The notes below the pieces were generated by a model. The model was not told where the DNA came from. It was given only the letters and a program-made list of their open reading frames with translations, and did not search any database. From Chitinophagaceae bacterium (lineage in GTDB: Bacteria; Bacteroidota; Bacteroidia; Chitinophagales; Chitinophagaceae): a stretch of DNA of 64,000 nucleotides. The first letter of the stretch is position 1. Every line of letters starts with the position of its first letter. Shown here piece by piece: positions 35,545 to 43,958 of this stretch. Position numbers and translations under genes: made by a program. Location: the NCBI GenBank assembly GCA_947446645.1, contig CANFHA010000012.1:1-64000 (forward strand), in the 5' to 3' direction.

Positions 35545-36822
35545 TTATTTCCCCGGCAGTGTTACTGTGAACGTGCTGCCTTTACCGGGCATGCTTTCCA
35601 CCTTTATCTTGCCGTCGTGGGCATCTACAATGGCTTTCACATAGCTAAGGCCGAGACCAAAGCCTTTTACATTGTGCAGGTTTCCGGTATGGGCGCGGTA
35701 GAATTTTTCAAAGATGCGCGTCTGTGTCTCCTTGTCCATACCTATTCCGTTGTCCTTGATCTTTATAGACAGGAGGCCATTGCCATGCTTGAACGTCTCT
35801 ACCAGGATATGAGGTGAGCCGCTGGAATATTTCAAGGCATTGTCCAGCAGGTTGAATATGATATTCGAGAAGTGTACTTCGTCGGCCTCTATGAATGGGT
35901 TGGTAGCATTTAGTTTCAGTTCCAGCTGGCCACTCTTTTCCTGCACCTGTAAAGCAAAATTCTCCGCAACCTTGTTAATGACCTGGTGGGCATCAAGGCG
36001 CTGCAGGTTTAGCTTTATCTCTTCTTTTTCGAGGCGCGCTGCCTGCAGTATCTTTTCCACCTGCTTATTCATGCGCTTATTCTCCTCCTTTATCATGCTG
36101 CTGTAGATCTTTATCTTGTCGGTATCATGAATCACTTTCTCATTAGTAAGGGCGTCTATGGCCAGGGAAATGGTAGCAAGAGGGGTTTTGAGCTCATGCG
36201 TCATGTTATTAATGAAGTCAGACTTGATCTCCGACAGCTTTTTCTGGTTGAAGAGGGTGCGCACGGTAAGGAAGAAAGCAAGGATGATGATAGTGGTAAA
36301 TACTATAGATGCAATGATCATCCACGACATTTCGCGTATGACCGCGTTTTTATCCTCAGATACGGAGAGGTAAAGCGTTTCGTGGGAACCGACGGAATTA
36401 TCGGGAGGCAGCTCAATAGTCTTGGCTGTATTCATCGCCGACATTTCAAACCCATCGGACTGCATGATGGTGTTTTTGAAAATGTTGGTAATGCTAAATT
36501 CAAATGGCTGCTTGATGTTATTTTGCTTCAGCTCCTGGGTAATGACATCGCTAACTTCTTCCTTGGTAATAACCCCATCTACCCTGAAATTGTTGCGCAG
36601 GTAAAATTCCCTCGATTCCTCGCCGATGATGCTGGTGTTGCGCTTGTACATGTACATATCGTGCAGCGCCTTCTTGGTTTGTACAAGCGTATTATCCACT
36701 CCACGCAGAAACTCCTCGTTCTTCAGCTTCAGTGCATTGTTTATCCACGACATCTGTATGAACAATATGCCCACTACAGATAAGGTGATCAAAACAACGA
36801 TAAGAGGAAAAATTTTCTTCAT
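35545..36822 (-). CDS. Membrane sensor histidine kinase, RprX-like
   Basis: A 425-residue kinase with helices at about 5-25 and 165-188 enclosing a periplasmic sensor region. The HisKA domain has H209 (FINNMTHELKTPLATIS). The HATPase N-box is FNLLDNALKYS, with IKDNGIGMDK and KGFGLGLSYVK. The layout resembles Bacteroides RprX. No response regulator gene adjoins it, so its partner is encoded elsewhere. The signal is unknown. Confidence 0.9.
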   Translation of the reverse strand: MKKIFPLIVVLITLSVVGILFIQMSWINNALKLKNEEFLRGVDNTLVQTKKALHDMYMYKRNTSIIGEESREFYLRNNFRVDGVITKEEVSDVITQELKQNNIKQPFEFSITNIFKNTIMQSDGFEMSAMNTAKTIELPPDNSVGSHETLYLSVSEDKNAVIREMSWMIIASIVFTTIIILAFFLTVRTLFNQKKLSEIKSDFINNMTHELKTPLATISLAIDALTNEKVIHDTDKIKIYSSMIKEENKRMNKQVEKILQAARLEKEEIKLNLQRLDAHQVINKVAENFALQVQEKSGQLELKLNATNPFIEADEVHFSNIIFNLLDNALKYSSGSPHILVETFKHGNGLLSIKIKDNGIGMDKETQTRIFEKFYRAHTGNLHNVKGFGLGLSYVKAIVDAHDGKIKVESMPGKGSTFTVTLPGK

Positions 36823-37030
36823 GCAGTAACAAATGTACTATGGCTATAAATAGTAAACTGTTTAGCAATATACGGTTTAACGCTGATTTAACTACTATGG
36901 AACCGGGGCGCTTTGTGCCGGTAGCGGGCTTTCTATGCCAGGCCTGATGCAAACCAAGGTGATATTTTGAAATATAGGCAGATCTCCTGCTGGCCCTTTT
37001 ATTTGTACTGCATAGTTTTAACTTTGTGGT

Positions 37031-37699
37031 ATGCTGCATACCAAGCCTCGGGAAGATACGTACTTGCAAAAAGGAATGAGGAAGCAACTGATACAGGTGC
37101 TTCGGGATAAGGGTATAAAAGATGAACGTGTACTGGCGGCCATGGATGCAATACCAAGACATTTTTTCCTGGACCCGGCTTTTGAGCGGCAAGCCTATGA
37201 AGACAGGGCATTCCCGATATCGGCAGGGCAAACCATTTCGCACCCGTACACGGTAGCCTACCAGACCCAACTGCTGGAATTAAAGAAGTTTGATAAAGTG
37301 CTGGAGGTGGGCACCGGTAGCGCTTACCAGGCCTGCGTGCTGGCGGAGATGGGCATCAGCCTGTTTTCCATAGAGCGGCAAAAGGAACTGTATGACTATG
37401 TGGGGCAATTCTTCTTTTTGAAAAAGTACCCGAACATAAAACGCTTTTATGGAGATGGTTTTGCTGGGTTGCCATCTTACGCGCCCTTTGATAAAATACT
37501 GATCACTTGTGGTGCGCCATTTGTGCCACCAAAGCTCATAGACCAGCTGAAGCCGGGCGGAATAATGGTGGTGCCTGTAGGTGAAGATGGCCAGCAGAAA
37601 ATGCTGCGCATTATTAAATACAACGAGGGCGACATAGGCCAGGAGTACATGGGCGATTTCTCTTTCGTGCCTATGCTGGAGGGGAAGAATAGTAGATAG
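37031..37699 (+). CDS. pcm: Protein-L-isoaspartate O-methyltransferase
   Basis: A 222-residue SAM-dependent enzyme that methylates damaged isoaspartyl residues so they can be repaired. The family motif GQTISHPYTVAYQ and the SAM-binding VLEVGTGSAYQACVLAEMG are present, with LITCGAPFVPPKLIDQLKPGG later. The stop codon TAG lies inside a 7-bp tandem repeat that begins in the last codons. It is divergent from the RprX-like kinase. Confidence 0.95.
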   Translation: MLHTKPREDTYLQKGMRKQLIQVLRDKGIKDERVLAAMDAIPRHFFLDPAFERQAYEDRAFPISAGQTISHPYTVAYQTQLLELKKFDKVLEVGTGSAYQACVLAEMGISLFSIERQKELYDYVGQFFFLKKYPNIKRFYGDGFAGLPSYAPFDKILITCGAPFVPPKLIDQLKPGGIMVVPVGEDGQQKMLRIIKYNEGDIGQEYMGDFSFVPMLEGKNSR

Positions 37700-37763
37700 T
37701 ACATAGTAGATAGTACATAGTACATAGTAAATAGTACATAGTAAATAGTAGATAGTTAAATAG
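37690..37763. repeat. Heptanucleotide tandem repeat TAGTANA, nine units
   Basis: Nine consecutive 7-base units of the form TAGTAGA, TAGTACA or TAGTAAA run from 37690 to 37752, then decay (TAGTTAAATAG). Because the unit is 7 bases and contains TAG, stop codons appear in every forward frame. The array contains the stop of pcm and fills half of the gap before the GSCFA gene. Confidence 0.9.
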
Positions 37764-37849
37764 ACCGGGAGTAGGGGCAGATAACAGGAGCTTAGTAGTT
37801 AAAGTAAAAAATAATTCTGTTGATCCTTTAATCCTGAAAATCCTGATTC

Positions 37850-38824
37850 ATGCAATTGACGCTTACCCTGGACATACCGCCCCTACCGAAACCGATTACC
37901 TATACGGATAACATCCTATTGGTTGGGTCGTGTTTTACAGAGCATATGGCAGACAGATTGCAGCAGCATAAATTCAGGGTGCTGTCTAACCCGCATGGTA
38001 TTTTGTTCAACCCGCTTAGTGTAGCCAGCAGCCTGGACGGCTATATGGACGGCAGGCAATATGAACAGGGCGAATTGTTTTACCTGAACGAAATATGGAA
38101 TAGCTGGGACCATCACACCCGCTTCTCCAATATAGATGCCACAAAGGCGCTGGATGGTATAAATGCATCGCAGGCGGCGGCCGGTGAATTCATAAAGAAA
38201 GCAGATTGGGTAATCATTACACTAGGGTCTGCGTTTCAGTATTATCTTAAGGAGAATGGAACGCCTGTAGCTAATAATCACCGGGCGCCTGCGCAGTGGT
38301 TTGAAAAAAGAATGCTACCCATAGATGAAATTATTGCAGTGCTGAATAGCACTTTGGTGCGACTGTTTGAATCAAACCCCTTTGTGCAGGTACTCTTTAC
38401 CATAAGCCCTGTGCGGCACATACGCGATGGGGTAGTGGACAATAACCGCAGCAAGGCCCGGCTAATAGAAGCAGTACATACGCTTTGCGGCAGGTTTGAA
38501 AAAGCGCACTATTTTCCGGCTTATGAATTGGTAATAGATGTGCTCCGTGACTATCGCTTTTACGATATTGATTTTGTGCATCCCAATTTTCCGGCTACCA
38601 CATTTGTATGGGAACACTTTATGAAGTCCTGCATTTCGCCGTCTGTGCACGAGCTCATGCAGCAGGTGCAGGAGATTACCACAGCCCGATCGCACCGGTC
38701 ACGTTTTCCAGAGACGGAAGCGCATAAAAAATTTATGGGGAGCTATGCTGAAAAGACAAAAGCGCTGATGAATAAACATCCTTTTCTTGATCTTAATAAT
38801 GAGCTGGCATATTTCAGTGCGTGA
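37850..38824 (+). CDS. GSCFA domain protein
   Basis: A 324-residue cytoplasmic protein with the name-giving motif LLVGSCFTEHMADRL at about residues 24-38 and the second SNPHGILFNPLS block. The family is related to SGNH/GDSL-type hydrolases; the IITLGSAFQYYL and FTISPVRHIRDG segments fit. A conserved DFVHPNFPATTFVWEHF block near 243-259 may carry a catalytic Asp/His. Substrate is unknown. Confidence 0.88.
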   Translation: MQLTLTLDIPPLPKPITYTDNILLVGSCFTEHMADRLQQHKFRVLSNPHGILFNPLSVASSLDGYMDGRQYEQGELFYLNEIWNSWDHHTRFSNIDATKALDGINASQAAAGEFIKKADWVIITLGSAFQYYLKENGTPVANNHRAPAQWFEKRMLPIDEIIAVLNSTLVRLFESNPFVQVLFTISPVRHIRDGVVDNNRSKARLIEAVHTLCGRFEKAHYFPAYELVIDVLRDYRFYDIDFVHPNFPATTFVWEHFMKSCISPSVHELMQQVQEITTARSHRSRFPETEAHKKFMGSYAEKTKALMNKHPFLDLNNELAYFSA

Positions 38825-38896
38825 TTATCCTTAATGCGTCAGGGCTGGAAGCTTTAAAGGCTGATCACAATTCCTGTTTTTAAAGACCGGTTGGTA

Positions 38897-39283
38897 TTAC
38901 ACTGCTTCAAACCATACTTTCTTGGTCTCGTCCCAGTCACCGTTATAGTTTATGGTGAGTTCTTCGCCGGGATTGATGTCCCGCACGGTTTGTATGTAAA
39001 TGGTCTGGTCGTCGTAGTTCATGAAGTACTCGCAGTTAGACTCGTAGGAGTGATTGTAGATAGGCACCCATCCCAGCGCCATACAGCACATTTTTTCTCC
39101 GTTTGGCTCCCATTCAAAGATGTAATCGTGCAGCAGGGTTTTGTCCAGCAGCTTCCTGTCTTTGTCACTCATCACGATGACAGGCGATGTTTCAATTATA
39201 GTGTCGGCTTTTATTGCTTTCCTGGCAAATACGCCGCGCCCTTTTCCCTTTGTTTCACCTATTTCTATCAATGTGTTGGCCAT
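38897..39283 (-). CDS. SET domain protein
   Basis: A 128-residue minimal SET domain: start block KGKGRGVFARKAI, the pseudo-knot NHSYESNCEYFMN and the closing GEELTINYNGDW. SET domains methylate lysines using SAM. Small bacterial versions have unclear targets, possibly ribosomal or nucleoid proteins. No post-SET cysteines are present. It is divergent from the barrel gene at 39377. Confidence 0.88.
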   Translation of the reverse strand: MANTLIEIGETKGKGRGVFARKAIKADTIIETSPVIVMSDKDRKLLDKTLLHDYIFEWEPNGEKMCCMALGWVPIYNHSYESNCEYFMNYDDQTIYIQTVRDINPGEELTINYNGDWDETKKVWFEAV

Positions 39284-39376
39284 ATTCAGGAGTGGATGGG
39301 TTAAAGTTGCGATTTATTAATAAAATAGTATTTTTAGTGGTCTTTTTATATTTTTACAACCTAAAGGTACTTGAAT

Positions 39377-40255
39377 ATGAATTTCAATAAAAAACCACTG
39401 GTTTTTCTTGCGCTTGCTTTCCTGTTACTGCCTGCGTACAGTTTTGCCCAATTTCAGCTAAACAACACTTCTCCTTTTCTTCATGCCCTCACAGATCTGA
39501 AACGTTATGAGCTGGGCTTTACGTACATAATGCCGGCAGGAGAGTATAACGGGGTGACCCGTGTTACGCAACCCGATCCTTATTTTCGTGGTGATTCGTC
39601 TATGACGCGTAAGCTTACCGGCCTCACTGGCTTTGGTATGTCTATCGGGGTATCTGCACCTTTTAAAAGAACGGGCCACATAAGCTGCTGGGCTATGGAT
39701 GTGCAGCTGCTGCTGAACTACTATACATGGTCGAAGCTAAACCCAACCCTGGGTACTGACGGCACGTACACCGACCCGGTAGCGGGTGACGAGGTGAATG
39801 CGGTATCTTACCAGGTAGCGCTGCCGCTGGGCGTGGAGTATAAGATAGGTTGCGATGCCGCTGTACTTACCAAGCGCTTACCGCTTTGTGCAACTTTCGG
39901 CGGTGGACTTATTCCGCAGATGTGGATGACGAACCTTACCAATGTTTCTACTTTTGATAACCAGTTTTCATTTGGTCTTACACCATACGCTAAGGTTGAA
40001 GCGGGTTTCCGTGCAGGGTGGTGCATTAAGCTAAGGCTTATGTATACCTACGGACGCATTAACCTGTTTGATGCGAATAAGAGTATTCCAAGTGTTACCG
40101 GTAATCAGTATCCTGCTACAGACGGTCCTTTTGGCTTTGCTACTACCTCTAACTTCATGGTGTCGCTGATATTGATGCCATTCTCCGGCAAGTGGCCTGA
40201 AACACAGTGGTACAACACTTACGATACCTATCAGCCATACGAAAGGCTGAATTAA
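39377..40255 (+). CDS. Outer-membrane beta-barrel protein
   Basis: 292 residues from the ATG at 39377 (MNFNKKPLVFLALAFLLLPAYSFAQ signal); a TTG two codons earlier is possible. The mature part is made of aromatic-rich amphipathic strands (YELGFTYIMPAGEY, AMDVQLLLNYYTW, CIKLRLMYTYGRINLF) with no family motif I recognise. It is likely an outer-membrane or periplasm-facing barrel. A terminator follows. Confidence 0.7.
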   Translation: MNFNKKPLVFLALAFLLLPAYSFAQFQLNNTSPFLHALTDLKRYELGFTYIMPAGEYNGVTRVTQPDPYFRGDSSMTRKLTGLTGFGMSIGVSAPFKRTGHISCWAMDVQLLLNYYTWSKLNPTLGTDGTYTDPVAGDEVNAVSYQVALPLGVEYKIGCDAAVLTKRLPLCATFGGGLIPQMWMTNLTNVSTFDNQFSFGLTPYAKVEAGFRAGWCIKLRLMYTYGRINLFDANKSIPSVTGNQYPATDGPFGFATTSNFMVSLILMPFSGKWPETQWYNTYDTYQPYERLN

Positions 40256-40311
40256 TTTGAAAATGTGCGAATTTGAAAATTTGAAAATGCTCACTTAGTA
40301 CAATAAAATAG

Positions 40312-40338
40312 AAAATGCTACTCTGGGTAGCATTTTTT
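40312..40338 (+). terminator. Terminator of the barrel gene
   Basis: A 10-bp stem (aaaatgctac and its complement), 5-base loop and a T6 run, 57 bases after the barrel stop codon. Confidence 0.8.
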
Positions 40339-40350
40339 ATTTCTGGTAAA

Positions 40351-40381
40351 GAAAATGCCCGGCATAGCGCCGGGCATTTTC
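40351..40381 (-). terminator. Terminator of the DEAD-box gene (possibly bidirectional)
   Basis: A 13-bp perfect stem (gaaaatgcccggc and its complement) with a 5-base loop, 28 bases beyond the helicase stop codon. A/T-rich arms on both sides allow action on either strand. Confidence 0.75.
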
Positions 40382-40409
40382 AATTTTTCAATTTTTCCGT
40401 ATTTTCAGA

Positions 40410-42161
40410 TTATTTCTTTTTGCCTTTGTAGCCGCCGCTGCTTTCGCGACCACCGCCGCCTCCGCCATAAGCGCGTACATCGCCTGAATACCTGGCGCCC
40501 TGTGGTTTTGGCCTTCCGCCGCGGAAGTCTCCACCGCCACCGCCCGGTCCGCCAGTGCGCTGCTCTGCCTCATCGAGGCGAACCTTGCGGCCTTTAAATT
40601 TCTTCGATGACAGGTGCTCTATCATATACTCGGCAGCATCGCCGGGCACATTGAAGTAGCTGCTCATGTCACGCACCGTTACACGGTCTATGGTGTTTGG
40701 CTCTACGTCTGTAGACTCTACGATGAATTGTATCAGTTTCTGGGCGTTCAGACCGTCTTTCTCGCCAAGATTGATGAACATGCGTACATACCTGTTGCCC
40801 CTGCTGCTCTTGTCTCCGCCGCCCTTGTTGTCGTAGCCTGCGTTCAGATCTTCGGTATGCTGGTATACTTCAATGGTATCTTTCAGCTGCAACCATATCA
40901 ATTTACGGATCAGCTCGTCTTTATCAACATCTGCAAACTGGTCGTGGATAAGATCGGTATATAGCTTTGCGAAGTCGGCTTTCGGCTCAGCAGTAGCTAT
41001 CTGCTCCATGTAGAAGAACATTTTCTTACGTACTATCTCTGCACCATCAGGTATATCGCTCTTGTGGAACTTCTGCTTTACCAGGCGCTCGATCTGGCGG
41101 ATATTGGATATCTGCTTAGGCGAAACGATGGACATACAGATACCAGACTTACCTGCGCGGGCCGTACGGCCGCTACGGTGAGTATATACTTCCGGATCAT
41201 CGGGCAATTCGTAGTTGATAACGTGGGTAATGTCGTTTACATCTATACCACGCGCAGCTACGTCAGTAGCTACTATGCACTGAAGGGCTTTACTTTTAAA
41301 CCGCTCCATTACCTTGCTACGCATTTTCTGGTCCATATCACCGTGAAGCGGGCTGGTAGGGTAGCCCATTTTCATCAGCTTTTCCGATACTTCCTGTGCA
41401 TCCTGCTTGGTGCGGGTAAATATGATACCGTAGATGCCCGGTGTAAAGTCGAGCAGGCGGCGCAGTGTTTCAAACCTGTTGTGGTGGTTTGCTACATAGT
41501 ATTGGTGATCTATATTCTCGTTGGTTGTATTCGCTGCAGCTACCGAAAACTCTTTCCAGTCTTTCATGAAGCGCTTGGCTATGCCGCGTACTTCATTGCT
41601 CATAGTGGCGGAGAAAAGCCATGTATGCTCACGTGCTGGTGTATTCTTCAGGATCAGGTCAATGTCCTCGCGGAAGCCCATGTTGAGCATTTCATCAGCC
41701 TCATCAAGCACTACATACTGCAGGTGCTCAAGAGACAATGCTTTACGCTCCAGCAGGTCTATAAGACGGCCGGGTGTAGCCACGATCACCTGTGGGTTAG
41801 ACCTAACTTCGCGCATCTGGCCAATGATAGGCACACCGCCATATACAGCTGTTACACGCAGGCCACGCATGTGCGCGCCATACTTGGTCATTTCTTCCTG
41901 TATCTGCATACAGAGCTCACGTGTGGGGCTAAGTACCAGACATTGTACGTGTTTTAGGGACACATCTACATGGTGAAGCAATGGCAAGCCGTAGGCAGCC
42001 GTTTTCCCGGTGCCGGTCTGTGCAAGCCCGATTATATCTATAGGCTCAGCTAAAAGTGTAGGTATTACTTTTTGTTGAATAGGAGTAGGTGTCTCAAAGC
42101 CAAGGTCAGAAATAGCCCGTGTCAATTCTTCCCGCATGGGGAAGTCTGAAAAAAGATTCAT
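40410..42161 (-). CDS. DEAD-box RNA helicase (DeaD/DbpA-like)
   Basis: A 583-residue helicase. The Q-motif region (FETPTPIQQK), Walker A AQTGTGKT, PTRELCMQ, VLDEADEM, FSATM and HRSGRTARAGK are all intact. Residues about 465-540 form a DbpA-type RNA-binding domain (RMFINLGEKDGLNAQ). The tail is a Gly/Arg-rich RGG-like stretch ending in KGKKK. It unwinds RNA in ribosome assembly or mRNA decay and adaptation to cold. A promoter fitting the phylum consensus lies just upstream. Confidence 0.95.
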   Translation of the reverse strand: MNLFSDFPMREELTRAISDLGFETPTPIQQKVIPTLLAEPIDIIGLAQTGTGKTAAYGLPLLHHVDVSLKHVQCLVLSPTRELCMQIQEEMTKYGAHMRGLRVTAVYGGVPIIGQMREVRSNPQVIVATPGRLIDLLERKALSLEHLQYVVLDEADEMLNMGFREDIDLILKNTPAREHTWLFSATMSNEVRGIAKRFMKDWKEFSVAAANTTNENIDHQYYVANHHNRFETLRRLLDFTPGIYGIIFTRTKQDAQEVSEKLMKMGYPTSPLHGDMDQKMRSKVMERFKSKALQCIVATDVAARGIDVNDITHVINYELPDDPEVYTHRSGRTARAGKSGICMSIVSPKQISNIRQIERLVKQKFHKSDIPDGAEIVRKKMFFYMEQIATAEPKADFAKLYTDLIHDQFADVDKDELIRKLIWLQLKDTIEVYQHTEDLNAGYDNKGGGDKSSRGNRYVRMFINLGEKDGLNAQKLIQFIVESTDVEPNTIDRVTVRDMSSYFNVPGDAAEYMIEHLSSKKFKGRKVRLDEAEQRTGGPGGGGGDFRGGRPKPQGARYSGDVRAYGGGGGGRESSGGYKGKKK

Positions 42162-42213
42162 TAATAAAGAACTTTAATAAAAATAAAACCATACCAATGT
42201 GGTAAAGCGGGTG

Positions 42214-42247
42214 CAAAGGTACGGGTTTAATGTGACAAAGATGCAAA
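42214..42247 (-). promoter_or_regulatory. Predicted Bacteroidota promoter of the DEAD-box gene
   Basis: On the minus strand, TTTG (42244-42247) is followed after 22 bases by TACCTTTG (42214-42221), matching the phylum consensus TTTG ... TAnnTTTG. Expected start of transcription is about 45 bases before the ATG. Confidence 0.65.
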
Positions 42248-42299
42248 AATCAGAAATGTAATAAGTTAAGGATAACTAAAGGGGTACTTAATTCCCGCA

Positions 42300-42407
42300 A
42301 ACTTCTCTTTCCCTCCACCGTTGCACGGCTACAATCGCAGCAAAAAGAGAAGCCCGCCTCAGGGAGGCGGGCTGATAGGGCTTATTAATTAGATAAGCCT
42401 ATTTTTA
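42300..42407 (+). ncRNA. Candidate structured small RNA with terminator
   Basis: This part of a 447-base divergent intergenic region folds, by eye, into three adjacent stems: CTTCTCTT pairing with AAGAGAAG around an inner hairpin, a 10-bp AGCCCGCCTC stem (42351-42373), and ATAGG(G)CTTAT with ATAAGCCTAT followed by five T. A terminator-like end where no plus-strand gene lies upstream suggests a separate transcript. No promoter was confirmed, and the second hairpin could instead end a minus-strand transcript. The remainder, 42408-42608, shows nothing I can support. Confidence 0.35.
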
Positions 42408-42608
42408 ATTATTTGCGTTAGTCTCTGTTCTTCATAATACGCTGATTTTTTGCGAGAATTTGTTGGTCACTACTTATTTGACGTAACCGGAATTGATTTC
42501 GTTAGTAAATCGGGAAAATATTTTTTGCAAGGGCTATTTTATCAGTGGCATATGGGTCAGCAGCAACTCAAGGTTCGTTATCGGCCACAAACTGATTAAC
42601 TTTACCGC

Positions 42609-43778
42609 ATGAAATGTTTTTTAAGGAAAAAAATAGGAGAGCGTGTCATAAGTGGCCACCCCTGGATTTTCGGGAATGAACTTGGCGATAGTGAGGGTGC
42701 CGCAGAGCCGGGAGATATTGTAGAAGTGTATTCTTACGGAGGGTCGTTTGTAGGGAAGGGGTACTATAATCCTGCATCACAGATAAGGGTGCGGCTGCTA
42801 ACGAGGGATAAAAATGAAGTGATAGACGATCAGTTCTTTTTTAACAGGATAAACGAGGCATGGGAATACCGTAAGCAGATAGGCTATGTGGAAAATTGCA
42901 GGCTCATCTTCGGGGAGGCAGATCAGCTGCCTGCCCTCATAATAGATAAGTTCAATGACTACTTTGTATTGCAGACACTGGCGCTGGGCATAGAAAAATG
43001 GAAAGGTGCTATAGTTGCGGCCCTGGAGAAGATATTTTCGCCAAAGGGTATTTATGAGCGCAACGATGTGCCGGTACGTACGCTTGAGGGAATGGAGCAG
43101 ATAAAAGGCTTTCTCTCCGCCCCTTTTGACACCAACATCATACTGAATGAAAACGGCCTGAAATTTCATGTAGATATAGAAAATGGCCAAAAGACAGGTT
43201 ACTTTCTGGATCAGCAGGACAACCGCCGTGCAATAAAAGAGATAGTGAGGGGTGGTGACGTACTGGAGGTGTTTTGCTACACGGGTACCTTTGCGTTGCA
43301 TGCTGCTCACTATGGGGCTAAGAGCGTAATGGGTGTAGACATTTCAGAGCATGCAGTGGCTACTGCCCGCCGCAATGCTGAGCTCAATGGTTATGCCGAT
43401 ATCTGCAAATTCGAAGCCATGAATGCGTTCGATGTGCTCAAGCAATGGGCTAAAGAAGGCAAGCGGTATGATACGGTAATGCTCGATCCCCCGGCCTTTA
43501 CAAAAAGCAGGGAGAATATACAAAAGGCAGTCACCGGGTATAAAGAGATAAACCTGCGCGCTATGAAGCTGATAAAGCCGGGCGGTTTCCTGGTTACGGC
43601 TTCCTGCACCAACCTGGTGCCTCCTGAAATGTTCCTTGATACAATATATGCGGCTGCCAAAGATGCAAAGCGGACACTACGTCAGGTAGAGTGGCGCACC
43701 CAGGCTTCCGATCACCCCATTATCAGAAATATTCCTTCAACACAGTACTTGAAATTTTTGATAGCGCAGGTGGTTTAA
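42609..43778 (+). CDS. rlmI: Class I SAM-dependent rRNA methyltransferase, RlmI-like
   Basis: A 389-residue enzyme. The N-terminal PUA domain (about 1-80, ISGHPWIFGNEL) is followed by a central fold and a SAM-binding domain (DVLEVFCYTGTFALHAAHYGA, MGVDIS). The catalytic motif VMLDPPAF and the TASC segment fit the 5-methylcytosine rRNA methyltransferase group; RlmI modifies 23S rRNA C1962. The target base is inferred from the family. Its 3' side carries a 7-bp repeat and a terminator. Confidence 0.88.
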   Translation: MKCFLRKKIGERVISGHPWIFGNELGDSEGAAEPGDIVEVYSYGGSFVGKGYYNPASQIRVRLLTRDKNEVIDDQFFFNRINEAWEYRKQIGYVENCRLIFGEADQLPALIIDKFNDYFVLQTLALGIEKWKGAIVAALEKIFSPKGIYERNDVPVRTLEGMEQIKGFLSAPFDTNIILNENGLKFHVDIENGQKTGYFLDQQDNRRAIKEIVRGGDVLEVFCYTGTFALHAAHYGAKSVMGVDISEHAVATARRNAELNGYADICKFEAMNAFDVLKQWAKEGKRYDTVMLDPPAFTKSRENIQKAVTGYKEINLRAMKLIKPGGFLVTASCTNLVPPEMFLDTIYAAAKDAKRTLRQVEWRTQASDHPIIRNIPSTQYLKFLIAQVV

Positions 43779-43780
43779 CA

Positions 43781-43816
43781 GTCATAAGTCGTGAGTCATA
43801 AGTCGTAAGTCCTGAG
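43781..43816. repeat. Heptanucleotide tandem repeat GTCRTRA, five units
   Basis: Five 7-base units (GTCATAA, GTCGTGA, GTCATAA, GTCGTAA, GTCCTGA) start two bases after the rlmI stop. Same unit length as the array after pcm, but a different sequence. Confidence 0.8.
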
Positions 43817-43834
43817 CACAGCTTCATTTTAGTT

Positions 43835-43869
43835 AAATGTCCCACACCTTTATGGTGTAGGACATTTTT
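43835..43869 (+). terminator. Terminator of rlmI, copy A of a shared palindrome
   Basis: Outer stem aaatgtcc/ggacattt, one mismatch, inner stem acacc/ggtgt, then five T. The central 27 bases differ at two positions from a hairpin at 53614-53640. Confidence 0.75.
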
Positions 43870-43905
43870 GTGTGATGAATACCATAACGAAGCTTCGAGT
43901 AACGC

Positions 43906-43935
43906 AAAAAAAAGTCCGGCTCTGTGAGCCGGACT
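43906..43935 (-). terminator. Terminator of the secreted repeat protein
   Basis: A 10-bp stem (agtccggctc and its complement) with a 3-base loop, followed on the minus strand by eight T. It lies 23 bases past the stop of the gene at 43959. Confidence 0.85.
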
Positions 43936-43958
43936 AAAATATTTATGACCGAAGTTGA

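Noticed and set aside
37690-37763. Short direct repeats considered as a CRISPR array
   Set aside because: Units are 7 bases with no spacers and no cas genes; it is a simple tandem repeat.
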